A stretch of DNA of 64,000 nucleotides from Bog-473 sp963766995. Lineage in GTDB: Bacteria; Actinomycetota; Acidimicrobiia; Acidimicrobiales; RAAP-2. The notes beneath the pieces are model-generated. The model was not told the origin of the DNA. It made no database searches and saw nothing but the letters and a program-made list of their open reading frames with translations. The DNA is taken from assembly GCA_963766995.1 (NCBI GenBank), contig CAVYCE010000003.1:558001-622000 (forward strand). The letters are read 5' to 3'. The translations under genes were made by a program, and so were the position numbers. The stretch's first letter is position 1. Every line of letters starts with the position of its first letter. This document shows positions 1-8,910 of the stretch, piece after piece.

Positions 1-566
1 TCAAACACCTCTTCGCGCATGTACTCGGCGAAGGGCCGGCCGCTGACGTCCTCCACCAGTTGGCCCAGCACCACGAAGCCGTGATTGGCGTAGGTCCACT
101 TGGACCCAGCCGCCACCTCGGCTCGGATGACACCGCCATAGACCGCGCTGGTGTCATTGGCGGTAGTGCCGGGACGGCCGACTCCCCAGACGTCCTTGCG
201 AGCCAGGTCCGACACTCGAGGGAACTCACCAATCCCCGAGGTGTGAGTAAGGAGATGTCGAATGGTCACCGCCACACCCCCGGCGGGCGGTTCAATTCGC
301 AAGTGCCGCAAGTGGTCGTTGACCGGATCGTCCAGGTCGAGCAGGCCCTGGTCTCGCAGCTGCATCACGCCAATGGCCGTCATCGTCTTGGAGATGGAGG
401 CGATGCGAAACACCGTTTCAGGCACTATGGGACTCTTACCACTCGGGTCGGCCAACCCCACACACGTGAACACCGGCTTCCGCCCCTTGGCAATGACGGC
501 CACGCCGACGCCGGCCAACCCGGAGCGGCGCATGGCCTCGATCACGGCGCGTTGCACATCACTCAT
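1..566 (-). CDS. Beta-lactamase-family serine hydrolase, partial
   Basis: The reading frame opens at ATG 566 and runs off the left edge, so 188 N-terminal residues are seen and the C-terminus is missing. The SxxK catalytic motif reads SISK (Ser57, Lys60), followed by LLTHTSGI near residue 105 and the second motif YAN (159-161). This is the class C beta-lactamase/esterase/D-aminopeptidase fold (PF00144). No signal peptide is visible, so it probably acts in the cytoplasm as an esterase or peptidase; the substrate cannot be told. It starts 41 bp after the sulfatase stop on the same strand and may be the last gene of that operon. Confidence 0.85.
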   Translation of the reverse strand, partial: MSDVQRAVIEAMRRSGLAGVGVAVIAKGRKPVFTCVGLADPSGKSPIVPETVFRIASISKTMTAIGVMQLRDQGLLDLDDPVNDHLRHLRIEPPAGGVAVTIRHLLTHTSGIGEFPRVSDLARKDVWGVGRPGTTANDTSAVYGGVIRAEVAAGSKWTYANHGFVVLGQLVEDVSGRPFAEYMREEVF

Positions 567-607
567 GTCCGCATTCTGCCCTTAGGACATCGTGACTGCC
601 CGATAGA

Positions 608-2239
608 TCAGGCCGGTGCTTCGACCTTCAGCGTGCGGACTTCCTGAGGCAGGCTGTCGTAGAGGTCGGCGATGAGGTCGTCGCGCCGCGCACGAGTAGC
701 GGACTCGTCCCACTTGTTGTCGAACTGATACGGGTCATCGTCGACTTGGTAGAGCTCGCCGGTGGCGATGCTGATGCCGTTGGGGCCGTCCTGTTGCGCT
801 TCGTACACCACAGGACAGGGCTTCAGTACTCCTTCGCCCCACACTTCCTCCAGCCCATTGGGCTGTCCAGCAGTGGATGGCTCGTACACGGTGCACAGCC
901 AGCCGTCTCGATAGATGGAGCGCAGGTGCATGCCGTAGCCCGGAAACTGGCTGTCCCATTCGCACAGCATGCGCTGGCGATCATCGTCTCCGTTTCGTAC
1001 CGGCAGCGCCTTGCCCTGCATCCAGTCGGCGGGCTCTATTCCGGCGATGGCACAAAATGTGGGGGCGAGGTCCACCTGTCCCACCGGGTCAGTGACCACT
1101 GCCGCCGATACACCGGCCGATGGTGCGGGGCGCCAGACGAACGGCAGCCTCATGAGCGCGTCGGTGTGGTACGGCCCCTTGTACAGCAAGCCGAAGTCGC
1201 CCTGCATTTCGCCATGGTCGGTGGTGAAGATGATGTCGGTGTTGTCCAACCACGAACGCGCTGCCACCGTAGCGATGACACGACCACACGCTTCGTCGAT
1301 GAGCTCGTTCATGACGTGCACCTTGGCGTTGACCTCGCGGATCTGGTCGTTGGTCAGATGGGAAGGGACGAAGGCGGCTGGCCCACCCTCCATGTTCGAA
1401 AACGTGCCCTCCCAATAGCCCAGCCAATGCGCTGGCTTGCGGCTGAGCACCTGGCGGATGGCCTCGTCGGACCCGGGGTGACCAGGAGGCAGGTCGAGGT
1501 CCTGCCACGGCACGCGACCGAGTTCGGACGCCGGAGGATCCCAAGGGTGATGAGGATCAGGGAAGGACATCCAGCAGAACCACGGTTCGTCCTGGCCCAC
1601 CGAGGAAAGCCAATCCACCGTCAGATCAGCGATCCAATCCGTGTGGTACCACTCACGCGGGATGGGGTTGTTCTTGGTCTCGGGGGCCAAGGTGTCCCCA
1701 CCAGGTTCGGCCTGCAAGAGGCCGGCAAAGCTGTGCAGGTGCTCCGGATGGTGCTTCTTGAGCCATCGGCCGTAGTGGGCCAAGGGGAAATTGCCCCAGG
1801 CGGCGGCATGCATGGCCTGCTCGGATCTTTCAAAACCTCGCCATGAACCGGTGTCGCCCCGGGCGATGCGAGCGTTCTCCTCCCAACGCATATCGGGATC
1901 GAAGCCCGGCTCGAAGTGGGCCTTGCCCAAGAGGGCCGTGCGGTAGCCCGCCTTTTCCGCCAGGTACGCCGCCACCGACGGCGCATCGGTGGGGAGTGGG
2001 ATGCCATTGGCCACCACGCCATGCGTGCGGGCGTACTGCCCGGTCAACATGGTCGAACGCGCCGGCATGCACACCGTGTTCTGGTTGTAGGCCCGGCGAA
2101 AATTGATGCCCTCAGCCGCCAACTGGTCGACCACCGGCGTGCGCGCCACGGTCCCGCCGTTGCAGCCCAGACTGTCGTAGCGCTGTTGGTCGGTGGTGAT
2201 GAAGAGGATGTTGCGGCGAGGTGCGGCCGATTCAGGCAT
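608..2239 (-). CDS. Sulfatase-family hydrolase
   Basis: A 543-residue sulfatase (alkaline phosphatase superfamily). The metal-binding start TTDQQ lies at residues 15-19. The sulfatase signature CMPAR at 57-61 has Cys57 as the residue converted to formylglycine by the maturation enzyme. A second metal-site motif, TDHGE, lies near 340. There is no signal peptide, so it is likely cytoplasmic and acts on a small organosulfate or phosphonate ester; the exact substrate is unknown. The frame is open further upstream, but ATG 2239 is preferred because it overlaps the stop of the DUF1330 gene by 8 bp (ATGCCTGA), which indicates translational coupling, and because similarity begins only here. Confidence 0.88.
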   Translation of the reverse strand: MPESAAPRRNILFITTDQQRYDSLGCNGGTVARTPVVDQLAAEGINFRRAYNQNTVCMPARSTMLTGQYARTHGVVANGIPLPTDAPSVAAYLAEKAGYRTALLGKAHFEPGFDPDMRWEENARIARGDTGSWRGFERSEQAMHAAAWGNFPLAHYGRWLKKHHPEHLHSFAGLLQAEPGGDTLAPETKNNPIPREWYHTDWIADLTVDWLSSVGQDEPWFCWMSFPDPHHPWDPPASELGRVPWQDLDLPPGHPGSDEAIRQVLSRKPAHWLGYWEGTFSNMEGGPAAFVPSHLTNDQIREVNAKVHVMNELIDEACGRVIATVAARSWLDNTDIIFTTDHGEMQGDFGLLYKGPYHTDALMRLPFVWRPAPSAGVSAAVVTDPVGQVDLAPTFCAIAGIEPADWMQGKALPVRNGDDDRQRMLCEWDSQFPGYGMHLRSIYRDGWLCTVYEPSTAGQPNGLEEVWGEGVLKPCPVVYEAQQDGPNGISIATGELYQVDDDPYQFDNKWDESATRARRDDLIADLYDSLPQEVRTLKVEAPA

Positions 2240-2639
2240 CGCTGCCCGTCCGGTCCACCAGCGCCTCGCAGGCCAGCAGCACCGTGCGGTCCAGCCCACG
2301 TTCTCTGTGGGTGTGAGCCTCCTTGTACTTCGGCGACGACACCATCTCAATGAAGGCGGACCGGCTCGGGTAGGCCACCAGCGCGACCAGATCCCACTGA
2401 TCGCCCTCGCTGTCGCCGATGAGCACTTGTTCGGGACGGCCGAGCCACACGACGCGGCCACCCCGCTCCTCCACCATCTTGAGCGCGGCATCGCTGTAGT
2501 CGCGGTAGGCGCCCTTCCCGGTGCTCTCGGCACCTTGGTCGTCCCGGCCGAAATGAAGCAGGTTGATCATCACCACTTCTCCTTCCCGGGTATCGCCCGC
2601 AAATGCGGTGAACTGCTCTCGTGTCGGGGTGATGGCCAT
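2232..2639 (-). CDS. DUF1330-type dimeric alpha/beta-barrel protein
   Basis: A 135-residue protein with the DUF1330 pattern: VVMINLLHF near residue 22, a central GRVVWLG strand and WDLVALVAYPSR near residue 80. Members are small ferredoxin-like dimeric alpha/beta-barrel proteins; none of their reactions is certain. It lies between a disrupted TetR gene and the sulfatase, overlapping the latter by 8 bp, so the three genes look co-transcribed. No membrane or export signal is seen. Confidence 0.75.
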   Translation of the reverse strand: MAITPTREQFTAFAGDTREGEVVMINLLHFGRDDQGAESTGKGAYRDYSDAALKMVEERGGRVVWLGRPEQVLIGDSEGDQWDLVALVAYPSRSAFIEMVSSPKYKEAHTHRERGLDRTVLLACEALVDRTGSDA

Positions 2640-2648
2640 GGTGTCCTT

Positions 2649-3294
2649 TCATGCCTCTCGGCTGGTGTGTAGTGCTCCTTGGAGCAAGTAGCTGACAACG
2701 TGTTCGGCCCGGGCCGGAGAAAGCCCCTTGACCCGGCGCAGTTGGTCCCAGGTCTCCCAGCTGCAGGCCACATCCATGGCGTTGAGTACCACTTCCCGTT
2801 CTTGGGCCGGCAGGCGACTCAAATTCGTCATCAAAGACCTGTTGCACCTGGACCCGTAAGACCCGGTGATGACGGTCGATCCCCTGGGCGATCCGGCCCG
2901 ATCTGGTGGCCAGCCGATCCCCGACGCGTCGCACCGGCGCAATGGCTTCAAAAATGGTGGTCCGGTTCTTGACCAGGGCGGCAATACGCCGAGCCAAAGG
3001 GCCATCGGCGGGAAGGCCGACATACAGCGGAGCCGTCCGTTCCACTTGGCGTTGCACCGCCGCCGCGTGCAACGCCTCGACATCATCGGTCAGTCGGAAG
3101 ATGGTGCGGATGGACAAACCCGAGCGTTGGGCGATCTGCTGGGCCGTTGGCGATGGCAACCCTTCGCCAATCAGGTCGAGCACTGCGTCCACGGCACGAT
3201 CGAAGGACTGGGTGCGACGCAAATTCCGGCCATCGGCTTCAGTTGGCCTGTCAGCGACCTGGAGCGACCTCCCATCACCGTCTTCCGTCGGCAC
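2649..3294 (-). pseudogene. TetR-family regulator, frameshifted
   Basis: The N-terminal helix-turn-helix (AQQIAQRSGLSIRTIFR, about residues 50-66) is in one frame from start 3294 and continues to QQVFDDEF. The natural C-terminus (LSRLPAQEREV to LLQGALHTSREA) lies in another frame, ending at 2649. Removing one base from the AAA run at 2821-2823 (TTT on the coding strand) joins the two into a 214-residue protein, a normal TetR length. Either a real inactivating indel or an assembly error in a short homopolymer explains this. The position just upstream of the DUF1330-sulfatase pair suggests it was their local regulator. Confidence 0.8.
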
Positions 3295-3336
3295 GACTCA
3301 AAGGCTAATGAATTGGCATACTTACTGTCAATAGGT

Positions 3337-3969
3337 TCATCCCCCGGACATAAGCCGACGGAGGTCTTCTTCAATGCCTTCCGTCAATGACATGAGTAGG
3401 CGGAGGCGTTCGACGACCCCTTGGGTGGAGAGCAGTCGCTGGGCGTCGTAAGCGCTGAGGGGCGCCTCGGCACACAGCTGCCAACTTGCCTCCTCTGGAT
3501 CGTCGCTCAACACCAGGTCGGCCGACATTGGTGCGGCGGCGCCGCTCTCGGACAACAGACCCCGAGTGCGCCGCAGGCACTGCTCGGCCTGGTGCACCAT
3601 TCCGGGTTCGATCGTCACGTGAGGGGGGTCAACCACCGAGACCATGGCCATGGGGTACTGGTTTTCGGGCAGCCACTCATCGATCTGAATGGGATGCTCA
3701 CCCTTCACCAGCATCAGCCAACGGCCATCCGCCATTTCGGAGGACTTGGTGATCACCACCTGAGTACCGATGGTCGAGCGTTGGTCTCCCCCACCGACCT
3801 CGCGGCCCCGCTCAATCAGCACAATCCCGAATTGGCCGTCCCCGGCCAGGCAGTCCTTGGTCAGTGCCCGATATCGAGGCTCGAAGATGTGCAACGGGAT
3901 GACCGATCCCGGAAAGAGCACTGCGGAGAGCGGGAACATCGGCAGCATGCGCTCGCTCACGGAACCCAC
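3337..3969 (-). CDS. LON substrate-binding (N-terminal) domain protein
   Basis: A 210-residue stand-alone LON N-terminal domain protein (PF02190). The hallmark MLPMFPLSAVLFPGSVIPLH opens the protein and is followed by IFEPRYRAL and the GQFGIVLI strand. There is no AAA+ or protease domain, so it is not a Lon protease; such single-domain proteins are thought to bind unfolded or peptide substrates, and their role is not settled. An internal ATG seven codons in could also be the start. The gene stands 42 bp upstream of the TetR remnant and reads in the same direction. Confidence 0.85.
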   Translation of the reverse strand: MGSVSERMLPMFPLSAVLFPGSVIPLHIFEPRYRALTKDCLAGDGQFGIVLIERGREVGGGDQRSTIGTQVVITKSSEMADGRWLMLVKGEHPIQIDEWLPENQYPMAMVSVVDPPHVTIEPGMVHQAEQCLRRTRGLLSESGAAAPMSADLVLSDDPEEASWQLCAEAPLSAYDAQRLLSTQGVVERLRLLMSLTEGIEEDLRRLMSGG

Positions 3970-4437
3970 TGTTTCACGTCATGCGCGGGGTCATGGGCTC
4001 AGACGCGAGAGGGGCCGGCCCTGAGGCCGGTCCGCTACTCGCACAATTCGTGATGTTCACAACTCCTGGCTCCAGCCTTCGACGTAGATGGTGCGGGGGC
4101 CGCCAAGTCGGCCGGCCGGCACACGCACCGGCGCGAACGCGGCCACAGACTCACGCCGGGCTTCTTGCCACGGGAGCTGCTCTGAAGCGTCACCGAAACC
4201 GACATCGGTGGCGCAGGTTCAACCCGGCGGCTCGCCTTCCTCGCTTGAGCGTGTCGATGGCATCGGCAGCTCCTTTCTTGTTGGCTCACCGCGACACCCT
4301 CGTGCCGCTGTACTTCCACTATCTACCTCTGTCCCCTCAGTGTGAACCCCACGCGAACTGCTCGTTCGCGAAGTCCCTGGTCCATGCTCCGCCTGCAACA
4401 CAATCTTCATGTGCAGGGCATCCCCTATGGTCTTCGC
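3970..4437. other. Intergenic region between LON-domain gene and SDR
   Basis: This 468-bp gap separates divergent genes. It holds the interrupted small minus-strand frame at 4057-4263 and should contain the promoters of both the LON-side operon and the SDR-P450 operon. I could not pick a convincing -35/-10 pair for either, and see no repeat or RNA gene. Confidence 0.5.
4057..4263 (-). pseudogene. Candidate small gene interrupted by in-frame TGA
   Basis: From ATG 4263, preceded at good distance by AAGGAG, the frame reads MPSTRSSEEGEPPG, then TGA (4219-4221), then 53 protein-like residues (starting TCATDVGFGDASEQLPW, ending RTIYVEGWSQEL) to a TGA at 4057. The part after the stop has no usable start of its own. 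The whole would be about 68 residues. It may be a small gene with a nonsense mutation, a sequencing error, or chance. No family is recognised. It would be read ahead of the LON-domain gene on the same strand. Confidence 0.35.
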
Positions 4438-5256
4438 ATGACTCTTCCCACTCCCAAAGAGAACACAACCGCCCTGGTCACCGGCTCGTCGTCGGGTATC
4501 GGGGCCGAGATTGCCCGCAATCTTGCTGCGCGCGGTCACGGACTCACTTTGGTGGCGCGTCGGGAAGATCGACTCAAGGCCCTCGCTGACGAACTGTCCA
4601 CCACTCACAACGTGCGCTGCGAGGTGATCGCGGCCGACCTCACCGATGCCGATTCGCGCGCCGCCTTGCCGAGTCAGGTCGAGAAACGAGGGCTCGTCGT
4701 CGACATCCTGGTCAATAACGCCGGCTTCACCACCATGGGCGCAGTGCACAAGGGCGATCGGGACGCCGAACTTTCCATGGTGCGTACCAACGTCGAAGCG
4801 GTGGTGGACCTGTGCACCATGTTCGTGCCTGGCATGGTGACCCGTCAGCGTGGCGCCATCCTGAACACGGCGTCGACCGCCGCCTTCCAGCCACTACCCG
4901 GCCAAGCCGTCTACGGCGCCTCCAAGTCGTTCGTGCTGTCCTACGGACGCGCCTTGGGCACCGAGCTGAAGGGCACCGGCGTCACCGTGACCACTCTGTG
5001 CCCGGGACCGGTCGAAACCGGTTTCGCCGAAGCGTCAGGCCTGACAGACGAAGAGGCGAGCGACTCACTGCCCAAGATCATGTGGGTGTCTGCAACCGAA
5101 GTGGCCCGTGTGGCCGTGGAGGGATTGGCCGCGGGACGCGCCGTCGTCATTCCCGGCACTGTCAATCGCGTAGCGGCGCAGCTGGCCAACGTATTCCCCA
5201 AGAAATGGCTGCTGCCCACGTTGGCCAAGCAGCATCCGGCACTGAAGAAGAAGTAG
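4438..5256 (+). CDS. Short-chain dehydrogenase/reductase
   Basis: A 272-residue classical SDR. The NAD(P)-binding TGSSSGIG motif lies at residues 14-21, VARRED follows the second strand, NNAG lies near 89, and the active site has a Ser before YGASK (Tyr and Lys about residues 160-164). The family oxidises alcohols or reduces ketones; the C-terminal AAQLANVFPKKW tail resembles SDRs acting on lipids. The open frame extends 32 codons upstream, but ATG 4438 is preferred because the Rossmann strand starts ten residues later. It is the first gene of an SDR-P450-DUF302 operon, 22 bp before the P450. Confidence 0.87.
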   Translation: MTLPTPKENTTALVTGSSSGIGAEIARNLAARGHGLTLVARREDRLKALADELSTTHNVRCEVIAADLTDADSRAALPSQVEKRGLVVDILVNNAGFTTMGAVHKGDRDAELSMVRTNVEAVVDLCTMFVPGMVTRQRGAILNTASTAAFQPLPGQAVYGASKSFVLSYGRALGTELKGTGVTVTTLCPGPVETGFAEASGLTDEEASDSLPKIMWVSATEVARVAVEGLAAGRAVVIPGTVNRVAAQLANVFPKKWLLPTLAKQHPALKKK

Positions 5257-5278
5257 CTTCACCGCTCAAGGGGGTCAT

Positions 5279-6493
5279 GTGACTGCCACACCCGCTAGCG
5301 ATTTGGAACTGCCGTACGTCAACACCATCGGACTGGACCGATTCGATGCATTGGTCGTGATTGAGCAGGCCCGGTCCCGCCACTGGTTGGCCCGGACCGA
5401 AATGGGATTCACTGTCACGCGCTTCGAGGACGTGACCGCCATATTGCGTGACAAGCGATTCCATTCGGCACTCTCGGCACTGCCCAGAATGTCCGGCATT
5501 CCTGAAGCGGAATACACCGGCAAGCAACGGCAGTCGATCCTCTCAATGGAAGGCGACGGGCACGCCCGGCTGCGCCGACTGGTGGCACCGGCATTCACTC
5601 CCGCTTCGGCCAACCGGCTCCGACCCACCATGCGCCGAGTAGTGGGCGAGCTGGTGGATCGCATTTCCGGTGACGGACAATGCGAGTTGGTAGCCGACGT
5701 CTGCGAGCCTTACCCCATCCCCATCATTTGCGAGCTCCTCGGCGCGCCGGCTGAGGACTGGAAGTTGTTCTCGAACTGGGCCACCGACATTTTCCGCATC
5801 TTCAACGGCAATCTGGTTGAGGACCTGCCCTTCATTGAGCGGGCCTCCAACGAGATCTCTGGGTACGTGGCTGACATGGTGGCCGACCGTCGGACCCATC
5901 CACGAGACGATCTACTCAGCGACCTCATCGCCATTGAGGAGGAGGGTGATCGTCTCTCCACCGAGGAGATGACCATGCTGGCCCAGGCAGTGCTCTTGGC
6001 CGGCACCGACACCACACGAAACCAGCTGGCCTGCAGCGTGGCTATTTTCGCCGAACACCCTGATCAGTGGACGATGCTGGCCGAACAACCTGATCTGGCG
6101 CCCCGGGCGGTCGAGGAGTCGATGCGGTATCTCGGTGCGGTGAGAGCCACAGCGCGCTTCGCTTCAGAGGACATCATCTATCGCGATGTCCTCTTTCCCC
6201 AAGGCACGTTTGTGTCCACGTCGCTGGCCGGTGCTAACCGCGACCCAGAGGTCTGGGAAGTGGCCAATGATTTCGACATCACCAAATACCGAAGCAGCGC
6301 CCACATGACGTTCGGCTCCGGCATCCACTTCTGCATGGGTGCCGCACTGGCCCGGGCCGAACTACAAGAGGCCCTTCCGCTACTGGCCCGCCGGATGCCC
6401 AATCTCGAGCTTTCCGGCGACATCGAGTGGAAGCCCGCCAACTTCGGGATATGGGGCCCGGCCGCCCTACCGATCAGCTTCGACCCGACGTAG
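5279..6493 (+). CDS. Cytochrome P450
   Basis: A 404-residue soluble bacterial P450. Visible motifs are the I-helix AGTDTTRNQ (oxygen activation), the ExxR pair in EESMR, and the heme-thiolate loop FGSGIHFCMG with its cysteine. It needs ferredoxin and ferredoxin reductase partners, none of which are adjacent. The GTG start at 5279 follows an AAGGGGG ribosome site. The upstream SDR could oxidise the alcohol it makes. The substrate is not apparent; the typical length and lack of a membrane anchor fit a class I monooxygenase. Confidence 0.92.
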   Translation: MTATPASDLELPYVNTIGLDRFDALVVIEQARSRHWLARTEMGFTVTRFEDVTAILRDKRFHSALSALPRMSGIPEAEYTGKQRQSILSMEGDGHARLRRLVAPAFTPASANRLRPTMRRVVGELVDRISGDGQCELVADVCEPYPIPIICELLGAPAEDWKLFSNWATDIFRIFNGNLVEDLPFIERASNEISGYVADMVADRRTHPRDDLLSDLIAIEEEGDRLSTEEMTMLAQAVLLAGTDTTRNQLACSVAIFAEHPDQWTMLAEQPDLAPRAVEESMRYLGAVRATARFASEDIIYRDVLFPQGTFVSTSLAGANRDPEVWEVANDFDITKYRSSAHMTFGSGIHFCMGAALARAELQEALPLLARRMPNLELSGDIEWKPANFGIWGPAALPISFDPT

Positions 6494-6495
6494 CG

Positions 6496-6921
6496 GTGAG
6501 CACCGGCCACGATTCCAACATCGCCACGAAGGACAGTTCGTGGACCGTCGCAGAGACAGTGGAACGACTCACCACGCTGATGACCCAGCGCGGAATGACC
6601 ATCTTCGCCACCATCGATCAACGGGCGGCGGCCCTCACCGTGGGTCAAGATCTTCGTGACACCACACTGATCTTCTTCGGCAACCCGGTGGCCGGTACGC
6701 CGATCATGCGGGCCGAACCGCTCTCCGCGCTTGACCTCCCGCTCAAGGTGCTGGTCTGGGACGATGTCGGCCGCACCCGCGTGTCCTACCTGACGCCGGC
6801 CGCATTGGCGGCTCGCTACGACCTCTCCGAATCACTGGTCGCACCCTTGGCCGGCATCGGCAAGCTGACTGACGATGCGCTGTCACCTACGCCGTTCGGC
6901 GACGCAACAACCACAGGCTGA
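6496..6921 (+). CDS. DUF302 domain protein
   Basis: A 141-residue protein resembling DUF302: a start region VAETVERLTTLM, then MTIFATIDQRAAA, TTLIFFGNPVAGTP and LPLKVLVWDD. The GTG at 6496, two bases after the P450 stop, is chosen over an in-frame ATG at 6427 that lies inside the P450 gene. The biochemical role of DUF302 is unknown, though members are often linked to stress or redox settings. The 3' end overlaps the convergent ABC permease gene by 35 bp. Confidence 0.75.
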   Translation: MSTGHDSNIATKDSSWTVAETVERLTTLMTQRGMTIFATIDQRAAALTVGQDLRDTTLIFFGNPVAGTPIMRAEPLSALDLPLKVLVWDDVGRTRVSYLTPAALAARYDLSESLVAPLAGIGKLTDDALSPTPFGDATTTG

Positions 6922-8017
6922 CACCAGCCAAGAGCAGCGCCACACCGATGAAGATCCCTGACTCAATAAGTTGGAAGGGCCAGTACCGGTTCAACGGCTG
7001 GTAGTACACGATTTGGTGCAAGTGGTAGTGACGGGCACAAGGCACCACAATCTTGTTCAAGTGCTCCATGGAGGGGACGCCCACTCCGGCATTCCCGGCA
7101 TGGACCTGAGGTCCCGAACCGCCGAAGGATTGGGAAACTGAGCCTTGTGTTGCAGGAGTAGCAGGAGTATTCGTCGCCCTGCCTGCGCACTGTCCGACTC
7201 CGCGCAAGGTGACGGTGCCATTCGACGACACGTTTACTTCGCCAGATGTTGGGCCGACGTTGCCATTGGCAGAAAGGACATGACCCGTGCCGCTGACGGT
7301 TTCCTGCGAGACCACCTGATCCGACGAACTCAATCCGCCATTGCCGAGAGTCAGGCCGGGTTCAAGCGGATCGAATCCGGATGTGAGCTTCAACGGCGTC
7401 ATGAAATGTGGCCGCAAATAATCCTCGACCACATAACGCAGACCGATAAAGCCGAACAGCGTCACCGCCATGGCGGGCAGGGTGCGGCGAAGAATGAGTC
7501 CTGCCGTGGCCCCGAAGGCGAAGGCAAACAAGGCGTAGGCAATAGGCACGAGATCACGCCGGTCAAACGTGGATGGGGTGAGCGAGTTGTTACTGAAGGC
7601 GTCGATGGGACTGAACCACCAGGTCGTCATCAGACTCAGAAGGCCCACCGCCGCCGCGCTGGCGATCGCACCAATCGCCAGCTTGGCGGCCAACCAGCGC
7701 ACTCGAGAGGCACTCTGGGTCCACACCAACCGGAAGGTGTTGTTCTCATACTCGCGGGCCACCAACGGTGCACCCCAGAACATGCCGACCAAGGCCGGCG
7801 CGATCAGGAGCAAGAGGCTGACGGATTGCAAGAAGCGGTCACTGTTGGAGAAGGTCAGGCTGCCGCAGTTGGGCTTACCCTCACAAGGCTTGACCACGGT
7901 GTCGAACACATGCACCAGGTGTGGACCGGTAAGGGCCAAGACAATGCCGAGGGCCACTAACACCCCGAAAACCACCATTGCCTGCGTGCGCAACTGGCGC
8001 CAGGCCAGCCAGATCAC
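6887..8017 (-). CDS. ABC-2 type permease
   Basis: A 376-residue integral membrane protein. Hydrophobic segments near residues 10-33, 65-90, 120-145, 165-190 and the C-terminal FIGVALLLAGVSLWLLRRR flank a large extracytoplasmic loop rich in Gly/Ser/Thr and cysteines (about residues 220-340). The GTG start at 8017 overlaps the stop of the ATPase gene (GTGA), showing translational coupling. With the ATPase and GntR genes it forms a typical GntR/YtrA-type exporter operon, likely for a lipid, drug or peptide. The cysteine-containing loop is unusual for such permeases and may bind the cargo. Confidence 0.8.
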   Translation of the reverse strand: MIWLAWRQLRTQAMVVFGVLVALGIVLALTGPHLVHVFDTVVKPCEGKPNCGSLTFSNSDRFLQSVSLLLLIAPALVGMFWGAPLVAREYENNTFRLVWTQSASRVRWLAAKLAIGAIASAAAVGLLSLMTTWWFSPIDAFSNNSLTPSTFDRRDLVPIAYALFAFAFGATAGLILRRTLPAMAVTLFGFIGLRYVVEDYLRPHFMTPLKLTSGFDPLEPGLTLGNGGLSSSDQVVSQETVSGTGHVLSANGNVGPTSGEVNVSSNGTVTLRGVGQCAGRATNTPATPATQGSVSQSFGGSGPQVHAGNAGVGVPSMEHLNKIVVPCARHYHLHQIVYYQPLNRYWPFQLIESGIFIGVALLLAGVSLWLLRRRTA

Positions 8018-8910
8018 TTGACCAATCCAATCGTCGGACGGGACTGGCGAACGCTTTCGGCCGCTTGCCCCATATAGGCCAACACAAGATCTTCCAGTCC
8101 GACCTCCTCGACCGTCCACGCCGGATCGAGAATCGGATCTTCGGTCTTCACCATGAAGGTGCTCTGCCGCTCGGTGTGACTCGACTCAATGACCAACTGA
8201 TTGCCGGGCATGGTCGCCGGGTCTCGGCGCGGCCCGATCAGTCGCCGATGTGAAGCCAACAGATCGTCCACCGGGCCAGCGAGCTGCACCCGAGAAGACA
8301 CCAGCACCACGAGGTAGTCGCAGACCCGCTCGAGGTCGGCCATCAGATGCGAGGAGAGAAGGACACTCACTTCGTCCTCGGCCACGGTCTCCATCAGCAC
8401 CTGAAGGAACTCTCGCCGAGCCAATGGGTCAAGGCTGGCCACCGGCTCATCGAGCAGGAGCAGTTCCGGCCGCTTGGCCACGGCCATGGTCAGCGCCAAC
8501 TGCGCCCGCTGCCCTCCGGAGAGATTGCCGGCCTTTTGCTTCGGATCGAGGCCCAGCTGGACGATACGACCCTCCGCTACCTGGCGGTCCCAGGTGGGAT
8601 TGGTGAGGGCACCCATCCGGAGATGGTCAGCCACGCTGAGTGACGAGTAGGTCGGTGTGTCCTGAGCCACAAAGCCCACTCGGCCGAGCTGAGCTGTGGC
8701 ATCCGTGGGGCGAACACCCAGGACTTCGAGGCCGCCGGCACTGGGCTGCAGCAGACCCACGGCGAGATTGAGCAAGGTGGACTTGCCGGCACCGTTAGGC
8801 CCAACTAAGCCCACAACGTGGCCAGCGGGAATGCTCACGGTGCAATCGGAAAGCGCCCACTTACGGCTGTAACGCTTGCCCAGACCATGGGCTTCGAGGA
8901 CGGCGGTCAC
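8014..8910 (-). CDS. ABC transporter ATP-binding protein
   Basis: A 298-residue cytoplasmic ATPase. Walker A is GPNGAGKST, the Q-loop lies in VAQDT, the signature is LSGGQ, Walker B is LLLLDEP and the H-loop is SSH. After the nucleotide-binding core (about residues 1-210) an extra C-terminal domain of about 85 residues follows. The GTG start at 8910 overlaps the GntR stop by 4 bp and the 3' end overlaps the permease start by 4 bp, so the three genes are translated as one unit. It powers the partner permease. Confidence 0.92.
   Translation of the reverse strand: MTAVLEAHGLGKRYSRKWALSDCTVSIPAGHVVGLVGPNGAGKSTLLNLAVGLLQPSAGGLEVLGVRPTDATAQLGRVGFVAQDTPTYSSLSVADHLRMGALTNPTWDRQVAEGRIVQLGLDPKQKAGNLSGGQRAQLALTMAVAKRPELLLLDEPVASLDPLARREFLQVLMETVAEDEVSVLLSSHLMADLERVCDYLVVLVSSRVQLAGPVDDLLASHRRLIGPRRDPATMPGNQLVIESSHTERQSTFMVKTEDPILDPAWTVEEVGLEDLVLAYMGQAAESVRQSRPTIGLVK

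Noticed and set aside
746..1846. Long plus-strand open frame opposite the sulfatase
   Set aside because: It mirrors the sulfatase frame on the other strand; its translation has no family pattern and the sulfatase motifs are unmistakable.
2240..2533. 98-codon upstream extension of the sulfatase frame
   Set aside because: It lies inside the DUF1330 gene and has an Arg/Trp-rich composition without similarity to sulfatases.
4219..4221. TGA as selenocysteine codon
   Set aside because: No SECIS-like stem directly after the TGA was recognised and no selenoprotein family fits; mutation or error is more likely.
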